Shown in pieces: positions 44,353-55,700 of a stretch of 64,000 nucleotides of DNA. Both the position numbers and the translations under genes were made by a program. Location: assembly GCA_030247855.1 (NCBI GenBank), contig JAPDRN010000031.1:124001-188000 (forward strand), in the 5' to 3' direction. Below the pieces are notes generated by a model. That model saw only the letters and a list, made by a program, of their open reading frames with translations, was not told the DNA's origin and made no database searches. Source of the DNA: Knufia peltigerae. Lineage: Eukaryota > Ascomycota > Eurotiomycetes > Chaetothyriales > Trichomeriaceae. The stretch's first letter is position 1, and each line of letters opens with the position of its first letter.

Positions 44353-45928
44353 ATGTCCCGTCCGGCAGCGAATTATAAACGTCTCATTGTGCTGTGTGAT
44401 GGTATGGTAGTCCTCATTCTTGCCACCGTCGGGGGCGTGTTCCTCGTCGTCATCATGTTCCCTGCTGACGGACAAATGCAGGGACATGGCAGAATATATT
44501 GTCAGGCAGTAGAACTGCATTCCCCACCAACATTGCCCGCTTTTCCAGAGCGCTGAGCCCTGTGGCAGTCGTCAAAGGTGAAGATGGCAAAGAACATGAA
44601 GTCGAGCAGATCGTCTACTACCAACCAGGCGTGGGTACCGGACTTGGAGATAGATATCGAGGCGGTATGTAGACACTCACGCATTGCTTTGTCACGGTCG
44701 GCCATGGTGAAGCGTCCGCCGGCAGTATCAAGTATATAAGGGCTGACCGTGCAAAATGTCGGACAGGGGCATATGGTGCCGGACTCTCAGCCAACGTTCG
44801 TGCCGCATACGGCTTTCTGGCTCACAACTACGACCCCAACCCTGGTGATGAGATCTTCTTCTTCGGCTTCTCCCGCGGAGCTTACACTGCTCGAGCGATT
44901 GCGGGAATTGTCAACTCCTTGGGCCTCCTGACCAAGCGAGGAATGGATTATTTCCCTCAGGTGTACGACGAGTACAGCAAAGACGGTAGCAAGAAACCCG
45001 ACTTCGACTTCTCAAGCGAACTGCGAGCAAAGATCGGCGATCAAATTGTCGAAAGTGCCAAGGACGCCATAAAGATTGTTGGGGTGTGGGAGACCGTCGG
45101 GTTCCATGCCGAAGGCATGCTGGGAGAACAGTTCGAATTCCATGTAAGTCATCATGAAATCATTCCAGACTCCGTGCCCGAGCAACCTGGTACCGGTCGT
45201 GGCACGCCCGAACGCTTACGGTACTGACGTGCTTGTAGAACGCGGAACTCTCGAGCCGAGTCTCCTACGGCTATCACGCACTGGCTCTGGACGAACGTCG
45301 TATTCCCTTCACGCCAACATTGTGGCAATGGCCCAAGGGCTACAAAGTCAGCGGCGACGGTAAGGGTCTGCAGGACATGAAGCAGGTCTGGTTTTCCGGC
45401 ACTCACAGTGGCGTGGGTGGAGGTGACTATGACCCTGCTTGCGCCGACATCAGTCTCGCGTGGATGCTTGCACAGTGTAGCAAGGACAAGAAATTGGCCT
45501 TCACTGACGAGGATCCTCCTCGCCCGGACGACGCTGACGAGTACTACCTTTTGCCTGACCGAGCGAATCCGAACCCCAACAGCAAATGGACAGCGCTCAA
45601 ATCCCAACCGACAAGTGATCCGGATGAATCGATCGTCGGGAGAGCAGCCGATTGGATCGGACACATCGCCAGTGAGGATCGTAGGGCCTTCCCTCTGGAC
45701 CGTACCATGGAACGGATTCATCGCTCGATTCAAGACCGCAACATGGAAGCTTGGCCCTGCGCCATGCTTGATGGACAGCATCAGGGAAAGAGCTGGGATC
45801 TGAAGGCGTCATCCCAACGTGGGAATGTGCTGATGGAAGCCGAAGCAGATGAAGTGGCTGATGGGATCGAGAACAAATACATTGACAGAATCCGTCCAGC
45901 GCCACCTTGTAAGGGGTCTGGAAATTAA
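44353..45928 (+). CDS. DUF2235 alpha/beta hydrolase (Tle1-like)
   Basis: Four exons: 44353-44401, 44482-44664, 44767-45143 and 45239-45928, 432 residues. All introns have GTATGG, GTATGT or GTAAGT donors, and joining restores the family start KRLIVLCDGTWQN. Further landmarks: YYQPGVGTG, GAYGAGLSANVRAAYGFL, the nucleophile elbow FGFSRGAYTAR near residue 130, VGVWETVGFH and FSGTHSGVGGG. This is the DUF2235 family, related to bacterial Tle1 phospholipase effectors but widespread in filamentous fungi as ordinary cytosolic proteins. Candidate Ser-Asp-His residues are present. The activity (phospholipase or esterase) is inferred from the family only. Not linked to its neighbours. Confidence 0.88.
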
Positions 45929-46604
45929 GCAGCATCAATCGCTCCTGGATTTACGGGGTACGTTACTCCGTAGTTACCTGTACCGTTTTAGAATAGTGAG
46001 GAGTCTTGTCAAGCTTGAGTTAGGGACTTTTAGGGTAGAAGCAGAGTAGGTAGTCATTCTTGCATCACAGACCGATACCGCTAAACACGGCCGTTGCCTC
46101 TCTTCGTGATCATTATTGTGCGCTTTGGTGTGGTGTTAGCGGGGTGATGAGCATCTGTCCTGTGTGGCTCAAGATCCGAGACATGGCGCAGATGCTAGGC
46201 GGCTCACTAGGCGGTAAAAGGGTCGGGCCTCACCATCTTTTACCCACAGAGCGCAATTATCAGAGGCTGTTTGGACGCCTTCTAGCAAGTTGTAGCCAAC
46301 CCGAGCCAGCCTGATACCCAATCACCCCAATCAGCCCCCGCCAGTTTGGGGGTTGAAAAGCTGCCAGGACTCAGCAGACTGAGATGACAATTTCACGGAG
46401 AGGCGCCGACCCTGCCTGCTAAAATAAGTACCTGGGTAGTACCCGGTGCTAATGTTGAACCTTGGGTACCGCCTCAGCTTGAGAGCGGACGTCTGTTGAA
46501 AACCCTTCCAGTGCTTAACGCCGTGTTCGCTATGAATCAATGAACACGGAGTATCGAGTAACCGAGATCCAACACGTGGAATTGACCTCCAGAACGATTT
46601 CGAA
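45929..46604. other. Intergenic region
   Basis: About 680 bases, TACTCCGTA at 45964-45972 just after the DUF2235 stop; nothing else supported. Confidence 0.5.
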
Positions 46605-48384
46605 ATGTCTGGCAATGATAATTCCGGGACACCAAACGTACCGCCACCACCCTTCAACCTGGACCATGAGGCTGCGTATCAAGCTTGTGCGGCGAAGCTG
46701 GGGTCATCAGATACGGACAACTTCATCGTAAGGTTCAACAAGGACGCAGCGGAGTGCGCTGTCGATGTGAATGCGGACGAGGCGTTGCAGTGGTTAGACA
46801 GCAAAAACCGTGGCACTCACCGAACCGTATGGCTCAATTTCTGGGCGTCGCCATCGTCATCGCAGAAGAAAACAATCGGCGTCGTCGCCAGGAAATATGG
46901 TCTGTCGCCCAGGTTAGCGGGACTTCTTTGCCTGGCGACTCAAGCCCCGAAGACCCCTGCCTCCTCGACGGGTACAAGTAACAGCTCAGCTGTGTCCGAT
47001 GCTTCGGAGGCAAAGTCGACAGCGACAACTGCACAGACCTCGCAGACAATGGACCTCGAAAAAGGATCGACGCAGAGTACACCGCTCAGTGAGCCCTTGC
47101 AACCAGGCCAAAGCAAAAGGACGTCTCCAAGCTCTCATGGCTTTGGCTTCCGCGATGTGGTCGATAGCCTTTGGCACTTTTGCTCGGTCGACTTTGGACG
47201 CCATTATATCTACGTTGGGTACAATGCACTGTTCTATCTAAGTGGGAAAAAGAACACTCGTAAGGACAGACCATCCGGCCAACGCGTCTGGACGTCTCTC
47301 CTCCTCTGTGATGACGGTACAGTCATCTCCGTCTTCGAGCGACCGCCAATTGCAGACTCCAAGGCGATCCAACGATTGAGGGGCAACGTGCTTAACGTCT
47401 TTAAACACCTCTCCTCACTGCACGACCAGGATGATGCACAAGGCGCGTTAATGAAAGTCCGCGTACGGTGGAACGAGCATTCCGTGAAATCTCAAACGGA
47501 GTATTCCGAAACCGAGGCTGCAAGTCTCTTGTTCTATTACCTCTTTGACGATTGGGTGTCGACGTATAATTTGATCGCACGCAAGGAACACCCGTACCGC
47601 TCGAGTTTGGAGACGCTGAGAAAGGATATGTTCGACGCGGCCGATGTGTCACTCATTGAGCAAGTCCATAATACAGGACGACAGCTGACGGTGTTGAAGT
47701 TGATGTATCAGAGTTATGAGCTTATTGTATCGAGACTGCTCCATCGTCAGCGTGCCGCGAGGGCTCCGGATTTCATGTCGATGTCGACCCCGCCGGCTGC
47801 TCTGGAGCGACAACAGACTTGGGGTGACCTCAGCGAGATGTCGGCCGCACAGATGCACCCGAGCGATCTTATGTATCTGGACGAAGACTCCAGTCTGAGT
47901 GTCAAGTTGAGTATGTCGGCTGTGGTGCGGTTTGAAAGATTGCTTGATCGCATACGCTTGTATGCTTTGACGGAGATTGAAGAGTGTTTGAAAGAAAAGG
48001 AGTCCCTAGTGTTTATGGTGGGTGGCTTTCCCGTAGTGGTGGGGATTGACTGCTAACATATGATAGAATTTCAACTTGGTCACGCTGAAGGAATCGCAGG
48101 CTGTTGAACGATTGACTAGAACAACGATCCTGTTGGCCAAAGCGACCATTCTTTTCTTACCGGTCAGTCTGATGACTGCATATTTCTCGATCCAGTTACC
48201 AGAAATCACGGAGAAGTACGATCTCGAGACGTATTGGCTTTGCTTCTTGGTCGTTTCGGTGTTGTCCATTGCGTTCTTGGCGGCTTTTGGCTTTTATACG
48301 CATACCGTAGAGGGGAAGACCATTTACAAGTCCGTCACGAGGATGATATTGGATCTCTTCAAGCGAAAAAAGAAGACAAGTTAA
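46605..48384 (+). CDS. CorA-like membrane protein
   Basis: Two exons, 46605-48017 and 48067-48384, 49-nt intron (GTGGGT donor, TGCTAAC branch), 576 residues. The large soluble N-terminal part ends in long helices (VVRFERLLDRIRLYALTEI) typical of CorA funnels. Two C-terminal membrane spans follow: LLAKATILFLPVSLMTAYF and YWLCFLVVSVLSIAFLAAFGFY. In true CorA/Mrs2 channels span 1 is followed by Gly-Met-Asn, which forms the ion entrance; here the sequence is FSIQLPE, so the signature is missing. It belongs to a fungal CorA-like group whose transport activity is unproven. A Ser/Thr-rich insertion (residues 115-180) lies in the soluble part. It converges on the AlkB gene with 11 bases between stops. 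Confidence 0.84.
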
Positions 48385-48395
48385 GCGACATTCTG

Positions 48396-49388
48396 TTAGC
48401 TCGGGACTTTGGGCACTGGCCAGGGCATCATCTCCTGTTTGAAATCGTCCCATTTGTACACGCCACCTTCGCCGACATTGTATCGATAATAATTCTCGGT
48501 GCCAGCGGGAATCATTGCCCTGCGCAGGGTGATGTTGATGCGACCTTTGTCTGCCTCGCCGCCTTTCCGTTTGGGAATGCTGTGCAGCCAGTTGGATTGT
48601 GTTGGCCCTCGCATCAGGACCATATCACCACTAGCCAACGGGAGTTTGATGTCTTTAGTCTCAAGTTTCGGCTCGCCTTCCTTCGGAGGCTTATGTTTCA
48701 TCAGAAAATCCCGTTTTGCGCCCAGCGTGAAGGATGCAATGGCCGGATCTGGACCTAGAAAGCGCTCATCATCACTATGGAATGATATGCTATCACTTCC
48801 TGACGCATAATAATTGACCAGGCAGAAATTGTACTTGGTATTGGTATTCGCTTCTGTCACGCGACGGAGGAAGTCAAGGCACTCTGGGAGTGGCCGTGGG
48901 CGACATTTGTATTTATCCTTGCGAACGGGCTTGGATTCGTCTGATGCTTCAACGATCTTGATGCCACCGTCAAGAAACCGGCTTGTTTCATCGAGGCCAA
49001 AGACCGTTGTGAAGCGTGGAGTATTTATGAGCGTCTCCTTTCCAAACCGCTTGATTGTGTATTTAACGCGATAGAAAAAGAGTTCGGAGCGAAGAAAATT
49101 GAATATTTCACGCTCAATGGACCTTGGGATGAAGGGTTGAAAGTACAGGAGATCGAGATGTGGCTGATCTTTAATCTCTTTGCCCTGAGCTGTCACTAAC
49201 AATTCCAGTTCCTCGGTGATATGGGCCGGGAGATGAGGGATTGGCCATGGATATGTCGAATGGTTTGCCGTCTCACTGGATGCAAGAGCAGCCGCTGTTT
49301 GAAGGGCAGAGTCCGATGTGTGACTGATGCGAGCCTTTTTCGGGCCGTTTGCGAAGGGGAAGAAGGCGTCCAGTGTACGTTTGGACAT
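48396..49388 (-). CDS. AlkB-type 2-oxoglutarate/Fe(II) dioxygenase (ALKBH2/3-like)
   Basis: Intronless, 330 residues. It has the AlkB core motif NxYxxG-x6-HxD (Asn192, Gly197, His204, Asp206), the second iron-ligand His269 in SNWLHSIPKR, and the 2-oxoglutarate-binding RxxxxxR (Arg283, Arg289). PRFTTVFG upstream resembles the nucleotide-recognition lid. Such enzymes oxidatively remove methyl groups from damaged DNA bases; ALKBH2/3-like repair is the most likely role. The extreme N-terminus, KRTLDAFFPF, looks like a degenerate PCNA-interacting box, which would fit replication-linked repair. The gene converges with the CorA-like gene, so their 3' ends probably overlap as transcripts. Confidence 0.88.
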   Translation of the reverse strand: MSKRTLDAFFPFANGPKKARISHTSDSALQTAAALASSETANHSTYPWPIPHLPAHITEELELLVTAQGKEIKDQPHLDLLYFQPFIPRSIEREIFNFLRSELFFYRVKYTIKRFGKETLINTPRFTTVFGLDETSRFLDGGIKIVEASDESKPVRKDKYKCRPRPLPECLDFLRRVTEANTNTKYNFCLVNYYASGSDSISFHSDDERFLGPDPAIASFTLGAKRDFLMKHKPPKEGEPKLETKDIKLPLASGDMVLMRGPTQSNWLHSIPKRKGGEADKGRINITLRRAMIPAGTENYYRYNVGEGGVYKWDDFKQEMMPWPVPKVPS

Positions 49389-50855
49389 CTTGGAGACAAC
49401 GGAGTAGTTATGATAGTATCGTAGAAGTGAATGTCATCTTCTTCTCACTCTCATGTTGTCCTATCACTCCTATCAGTACTTTGGCCGTCGTCCCTTTCCA
49501 ACTACGAGTCATTGATGATATTGACGTCACTATTGACTGATTCGGGCGACGCGTTTTACGTGGGCGCGTCCAGGTAAAAAGCCGAAATTGATCCGGGTTG
49601 CAAATTCTCAAGCCAACTACAAGCTACCTCTTCTCTCCTCGTACAGAAAGACATAAGACACTCGCCTTCCGTTTCTCAAAGTCTTTCATCCTTCGGTCTT
49701 TGTCGCTCAACCCTAGAATTGATCGTTCCGCCGGGGTCAATGCGTTTGCCAGACCTATTATCTAGCCTGTGTTAGTCTTTGGTCGACAAAGGCTATCCTC
49801 GACGACTTGACCAATAGACCTAACCAACTTGCTCATCGGCCTCAGGCGAGGTCACTGTGGATCAGGCCGGGTATTCGACATAGGCTGCACATCTTCGGTG
49901 TGCATTTGACCTAAAAATGAAGGTGGCAGGATCAAGCCATGGTCCACAGTCAGTCAGCAACCTGGTCCTTATCACCTTGCGTTGGATCACCGTACCATTA
50001 CCCACGATACCGTCCTGATCGTGCTCATTGGAGCAACGAACTCAGGGTATTTGAAGACGCTGAGACAGCGGCATGAGTTCAGCTGATCTGCTATCGACGC
50101 GCAGTGTCCTGATCGACAGCTCTGGTCATCATCGATTCCTGCCTCCCGCCTCCCATAGGATGGGACATGGCATGTACCGGCATTAGTTGACAGGGAGGCC
50201 AGGCAGTCCTCGGAATGTACAGAGCGGCGTCAGTCCTTCGTGGGAAGTCATGAGGGATGGTGGTCTGAAAACCCCTCATTCGGGTCATGCATAAATTGGA
50301 AGACGCCAGTACTAGGTGCATGAAGACGTATTTTGACTCCTTCGGGAAGTAGCACTGACTCAAGCGGCACACTGACAGGACGCGTCAGTGATGGCAATGC
50401 GCTGTCGTTTTCTTGACAGGGTAAGCTTCGAACTAATTGATGTCACAGGATGCTCGCATGCCGATGAGGACGAGCGACACGAATGCTGTGAGCGACGAAG
50501 ACTCCAAAGGCAGCTCACCTAATTTGTGACATTGGCCTCAACGTACCGCTGCAAATATCAGTGACCTTCGTCGATACCACCAAACTCGAGTTGTTGCGCA
50601 TGTTGTATAGTGATCGAACTAATGGTATCCACCACGCAAGCTACCACTCTAAAAGCAGATATTCAAGACTAAACCAACAGATACGGCATGGCTGGTTCGA
50701 TGAACGAGTACGGCTCGCCTCGAGCTCGGAGTAACTCACCAAGTTAAGTTTACTGTGAGAATGCTCAATGCAAGCCTTCCAATTCGGACTGTACTCTCTT
50801 TAGTTCTGAGGCGGCATTTCTGATCGATACTCTCTATCAAGCGAGCTTCCACCAA
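49389..50855. other. Intergenic region before the PKS locus
   Basis: About 1.5 kb without a supported gene; a 93-codon frame (50091-50372 minus) has no recognisable content. TGACAGGACGCGTCA near 50382 is a near-palindrome. Confidence 0.5.
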
Positions 50856-51340
50856 TCAAGCCGTTACCAAGTTTCCCCCAGGCTGCAGCTCAACTATCTT
50901 GCCGTCTTGAATGTATACCTCTTCCCACCCGATGATGATCTGCGAATTTGCAGGGTCGGCGAATTTCATTTCATCGGGAACAACCACTTGTAAATAATAT
51001 GGATCCTTCTGTGCAGCATCGAAGCACGACATGTCAGGCATCAGCAGTTCGACAAAGCCGTCCCACTCGGCTATGGTGGCCTGGGCAAGCCCAGGGATCG
51101 ACTTGGCCTGATTCCGCACCGAGGACGGGGTATGGTACTGGAAAATCCCGGTCAGCACCGGGTGGATGGATCACCAGTCGTACTTGCCTGGGTGTACTTG
51201 AGGACTCCGTGACGAGTCAACCAATCCTGAACCTGCGGGACATGTGTGTTCGTCCAGTACGACTGGAATTCTTCTTCCGAGAATGCCGGATTACGTTTGA
51301 CAAGGATGGTAAATCGGAGGAGGCGCTGCTTAGTTGCCAT
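50856..51340 (-). CDS. EthD-domain protein beside the PKS
   Basis: Two exons, 51188-51340 and 50856-51137, 144 residues. The 50-nt intron begins with GC, not GT (CAG followed by GCAAGT), has a TGCTGAC branch and a TTCCAG acceptor; only this splice joins KYTQ to YHTPSSVR in frame. Landmarks of the family: FTILVKRNPAFSEEEFQSYW, TNTHVPQV, WDGFVELLMPD and PYYLQVVVPDEMKF, with a Trp-Glu-Glu near the end. EthD-like proteins are small dimeric alpha+beta barrels; in fungal polyketide clusters relatives act as decarboxylases, dehydratases or cyclase-like tailoring enzymes. Divergent from the PKS with a shared 1.4 kb region, so a partner in that pathway is likely. The start is the ATG at 51340. Confidence 0.86.
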
Positions 51341-52765
51341 GTTGTTGAGAGGTGCCAATGCTGCACACTCGTGTCACGACAGTTGGAGGGATTGATCAAC
51401 GGCATGGAAAGGCAGGGTCTAAATGTATCTTCACCATTGTGTCCAGTGAGAATGCTTAGTGCAAGTCGGGCCTGCGGCTTCCGGTCCAAGCGAGACAACT
51501 ACTCAAACCTCGCGCATTAGAGCTCTGGAGAGGCTGGTGTGGAGTTGCGCGTGCACGAACGAAAAGACTGACATCTGTCAAATTCCCAGAAATCGGCACA
51601 CATTCTTCAGCGACCATTGGGCACCGCCGCGGTGGGGAAGGCGAGTATAGAGAGGCGGTGAACAGTAGCAACATTGCGAGACGTGTCACCGGACCGCGTT
51701 GGTTCCAAGATATGCACGACCCCAGCCACAGTCGCAAACACAACTGGACGGCTCGTCATACTTGAATGTCGTGCGATTGATAATTCACTAAGATGGTGTT
51801 TCAATGCGGGAAACGCCAATGGATGAGGAGAGACATAGGGTTTTCGGTCGTTCCCCTGAGCGTGAAGCGCTGGTGTCAAAGAGGTTAGATTTAACCCTCG
51901 ATCGAGCTAACTTGCTGGGCGCGATTGGCCGCATGATATATACGTCCGAGCAGATACGCCCGATACCTTGATGCGCTGTCATCGCAGACCTCGAGGAGAA
52001 ACCTTGTGGATGCTCCACACAGAGTTCATGTTCATGCGCGCGAACGCATGCACGAGCCTTCCAAACGTAATATGAGCAGCAGAGATAAGAGCAACGTTTT
52101 CTCTACGACAATTTACCGATCTCGACTTGGGACTGACTTCTCCACCTGCTTAAGGTGACTAGTTTCGAAAGTGTACCGCCGGCGATGTCTTGTGAAATCA
52201 GATGCTCCTACGAGAATTACAAGGCGGTACACGATCCCAGACGTACATGAAATGTGGCAAATAATGTTGCACTTTTCGAGATGCGGCATCTTGAGCCGAC
52301 TCGAGTTACAAGACAGAACGCTCTAAGTCAATCGGCAGATGCTGTGAAGTGTATGAGCCATGTTGAAGAGTACATTCATCGAAGACTCGTGGATGTACCC
52401 AGAGCTCTTCGCACCTGATTTGCTGAGGAAGTCACGCTTCTGTTCGATCGTGAAGTGACAGCTTCTCAGAGGGGCTCATAGCTTCACTATCTTACACCTC
52501 AGGCCTGAAACCATTCGTTGGTCACGTTGCCGCTGGAATCTATTTAAGCAAGCATGCTGCAGCTTGCCGTTTCCGATAATGAGAAGTTATCGTGAGCCAG
52601 GAACGCGTATCAAGGAATGTTTCCATGCCTTTGGACATAAAAATTGCCGCCGCCACTGACATAGTACCGTCACTTCTTGTCCCCCAGCTCTAGGCTGGAG
52701 CAATCTACTGTGCTCCAGACCGAATCCCAATATCCTCTTTTCACATACAGCGTTGAAAGTTGCAG
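51341..52765. promoter_or_regulatory. Divergent region between EthD gene and PKS
   Basis: 1.4 kb with no gene. It has a perfect 10-base inverted repeat, GTGTACCGCC (52171-52180) and GGCGGTACAC (52223-52232), 42 bases apart, each arm holding CCG/CGG triplets typical of zinc-cluster regulator sites. A TATTTAAG box lies at 52541, about 225 bases before the PKS ATG. Confidence 0.45.
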
Positions 52766-55700
52766 ATGAATATGGCAGGCTCAACGGTGCCTCGATTCCC
52801 TTCGCCCAACAGCGGCACGTCCAACATGCCAATCGCTGTCGTCGGCATCGGTGCCCGATTCTCAGATACCGCTACTGACCCAGAGAAGTTCTGGGAACTA
52901 TTGGCAGAGGGACGAAGCACCAGTCAACCAGTGCCAAAAGATCGATTCGATGCTGACGCTTACTACCACCCCGACTACGACCATGCAGGTACATGCGTCA
53001 CAACCAAGGGCCACTTCATGAAGCAAGATGTGTCCAAGTTCGATGCTCCATTCTTCTCCATCACAGCCAACGAAGCCAAATCCATGGATCCCCAGCAAAG
53101 AATGGCTCTCGAAGTTGCCTACGAAGCATTCGAAAATGGTTAGTACAATACCCTTTCTGATACTAGTGGCTTTAGCTCATGCCTGCTGTCTAGCTGGAAT
53201 GCGAATCGAGGACTTGACAGGATCAAATACATCTGTGTACATGGGTACTTGTACCCAAGACTACTATGATTTGCTGCTCAAGGATTCTGAACCAACAACC
53301 ATGCATTCCGTCACCGGCATCAGCAAGTCACTCTTGGCTTGTCGGTTATCCTGGTTCTTTGATCTCAGAGGTCCAGCTTTGACAATTGACACTGCCTGTT
53401 CGTCGGCACTATGTGGAGTTCATCTCGCTTGCCAGAGTCTGCGTACCGGCGAGAGTGAGACCGCCCTGGTAGCTGGCACCAATCTGATCTTCGCCATCGA
53501 TACCATGGTTTCCATGTCGGCCATTCATGCTCTCAGTCCCGATGGGCAATGCTACAGTTATGACCACAAGGCCAACGGTTATGCCAGAGGCGACGGAATA
53601 GCCGCTCTTGTCCTCAAGCCACTGGAGAAGGCCCTTGCCGACGGCGATGTAATTCGCGGAGTCATCCGTGGCTCAGCTATCAACCAAGACGGCGGTGCCT
53701 CAGGTATCACCCTTCCTATCGCTGCTGCTCAGGTAGACCTTGTCAACACCGCATACTCGAATGCTGGACTCCCTTTGAATCAAACAGCCTACTTTGAGGG
53801 TCACGGCACGGGCACCGTTGCTGGTGACCTCCAAGAAACGACCGCCATGGCAAAGACCATTGGGAAAGTAAGATCCAAGGAAAGCCCACTCTATATTGGC
53901 TCTTCCAAAACCAACATTGGGCACATTGAAGGTGCTAGTGGTCTCGCAGGCTTGATCAAAGTCATTTTCTCGCTGGAGCATGGGATGATTGCTCCAAACG
54001 TCAAGTTTGAGCACCCACCCCCGTCAATGGACTTCGACGAGTGGAATCTCAAGGTCGCCACGGAATTGACGCCGTGGCCACTCGAAGGCGTGCGTCGGGC
54101 CAGCGTCAATGGCTTTGGTTTTGGTGGTACGAATGCCCATGTCATAGTCGACGATGCCTACCATTTCCTCAAGGAACACGGTCTCAAGGGTAGACATAAT
54201 TGTATTGTCAATGAGCCCAGCAGCTCACCACACTCCACTGCAGATTCTGGTTTCGGTACTATGGACTCTAGTGTGGAGCTCTCTGATCCGTTTGAGATCA
54301 GCTTCAAGAACAAAATCGCCGCTTTGAATGCCCAACCAAGGCTCCTACCATGGTCTTCAGGCGAGAAAAAGGGCTTGGAGAGAACATTCTCTCAGCTCTC
54401 CGAATACTTGACGCAAAAAGCCGCTGAGGGCTACGCGCCTGAGGTGCTGGACAGGTTAGGCTTCACTCTTGCAAAGCGAAGAAGTATCTTCCCATGGAGG
54501 ACTTTCTCGATGGCTTCATCATTGGAGGGTGCCGCTACTCAATTGAGTGCTTCCCTGGCCACTCCTGTACGAGCCAAGCAATCCACAGATATCGCGTTCA
54601 TCTTCACTGGTCAAGGTGCTCAATGGCACGCTATGGGCAGAGAATTACTACCATATACAGTCTTCCATGACAGTCTGACAGCATCAGATGAAGTCCTGCA
54701 AGCGCTAGGATGTACCTGGTCCTTGTTCAAGGAACTCGCCAAAGACAAAGACATGTCACGGATTGATGAGACTGAGTTAAGCCAGGCTTGCTGTACTGCA
54801 TTGCAATTAGCTTTGGTGGACTTGCTGCGCTCATGGGATGTACTCCCAAACGCAGTCATCGGCCATTCAAGTGGTGAGATTGCCGCGGCTTACGCGAAAG
54901 GTGCCATCAGCCGTGCCTACGCGATCAAAGCTGCCTACTACCGAGGAGTGTACGCCAACAAGTTGAAAGAGGTCTCCCCTGACCTGAAGCTGGGCATGCT
55001 TGCTGTCGGCGTTGGCGAAGCCCAGATGAGGCCTTACCTCGAACCTGTCCAGGACAAGGTCACTATTGCTTGCTACAATAGTCCCTCAAGTTTGACACTT
55101 TCTGGTGAAGTTAGCAGTCTCGACGAAGTCGAGGAGGCTCTGAAGGCTGAGTCAATATTTGCCCGAAAATTGAAGGTGAACGTAGCCTATCATTCCACCT
55201 ACTTGAAGGGGATTGCTGAGGAGTACAGCAATTCTTTGGGTGATGAGAAGCCGCTTTCGAACTGCGACAGCATCAAGATGATCTCTACGGTCACCGGACT
55301 TCCTATTGAAAGTTCCAGCTTCGAGACATCCTACTGGGTCAGCAACTTGTTGTCACCTGTAAAGTTTGATCAGGGTTTGCAGAAGTTGCTGAAGGACACA
55401 TCAATCGATCTACTCGTCGAAATTGGGCCACATGGTGCTCTCCAAGGACCAGTCAAGCAAATACTCTCGGCAATCAACATGGATCTTCCATCCATGTCAT
55501 TGCTAGACCGGAAACGGGACGCCGCCAGTTCCACTGTGGAAGCCATGGGTCGCCTGTGGCAGTATGGTGTTGACGTTGACGTACCTTCTGTCAACAGTCT
55601 ACAAGGCACTCAAGCTGGCACTCCCACGCCACTGGTAGATCTTCCTCCTTACGCCTGGAATCATGAGAACAATTACTGGTGTGAGTCGACTATCTCCAAA

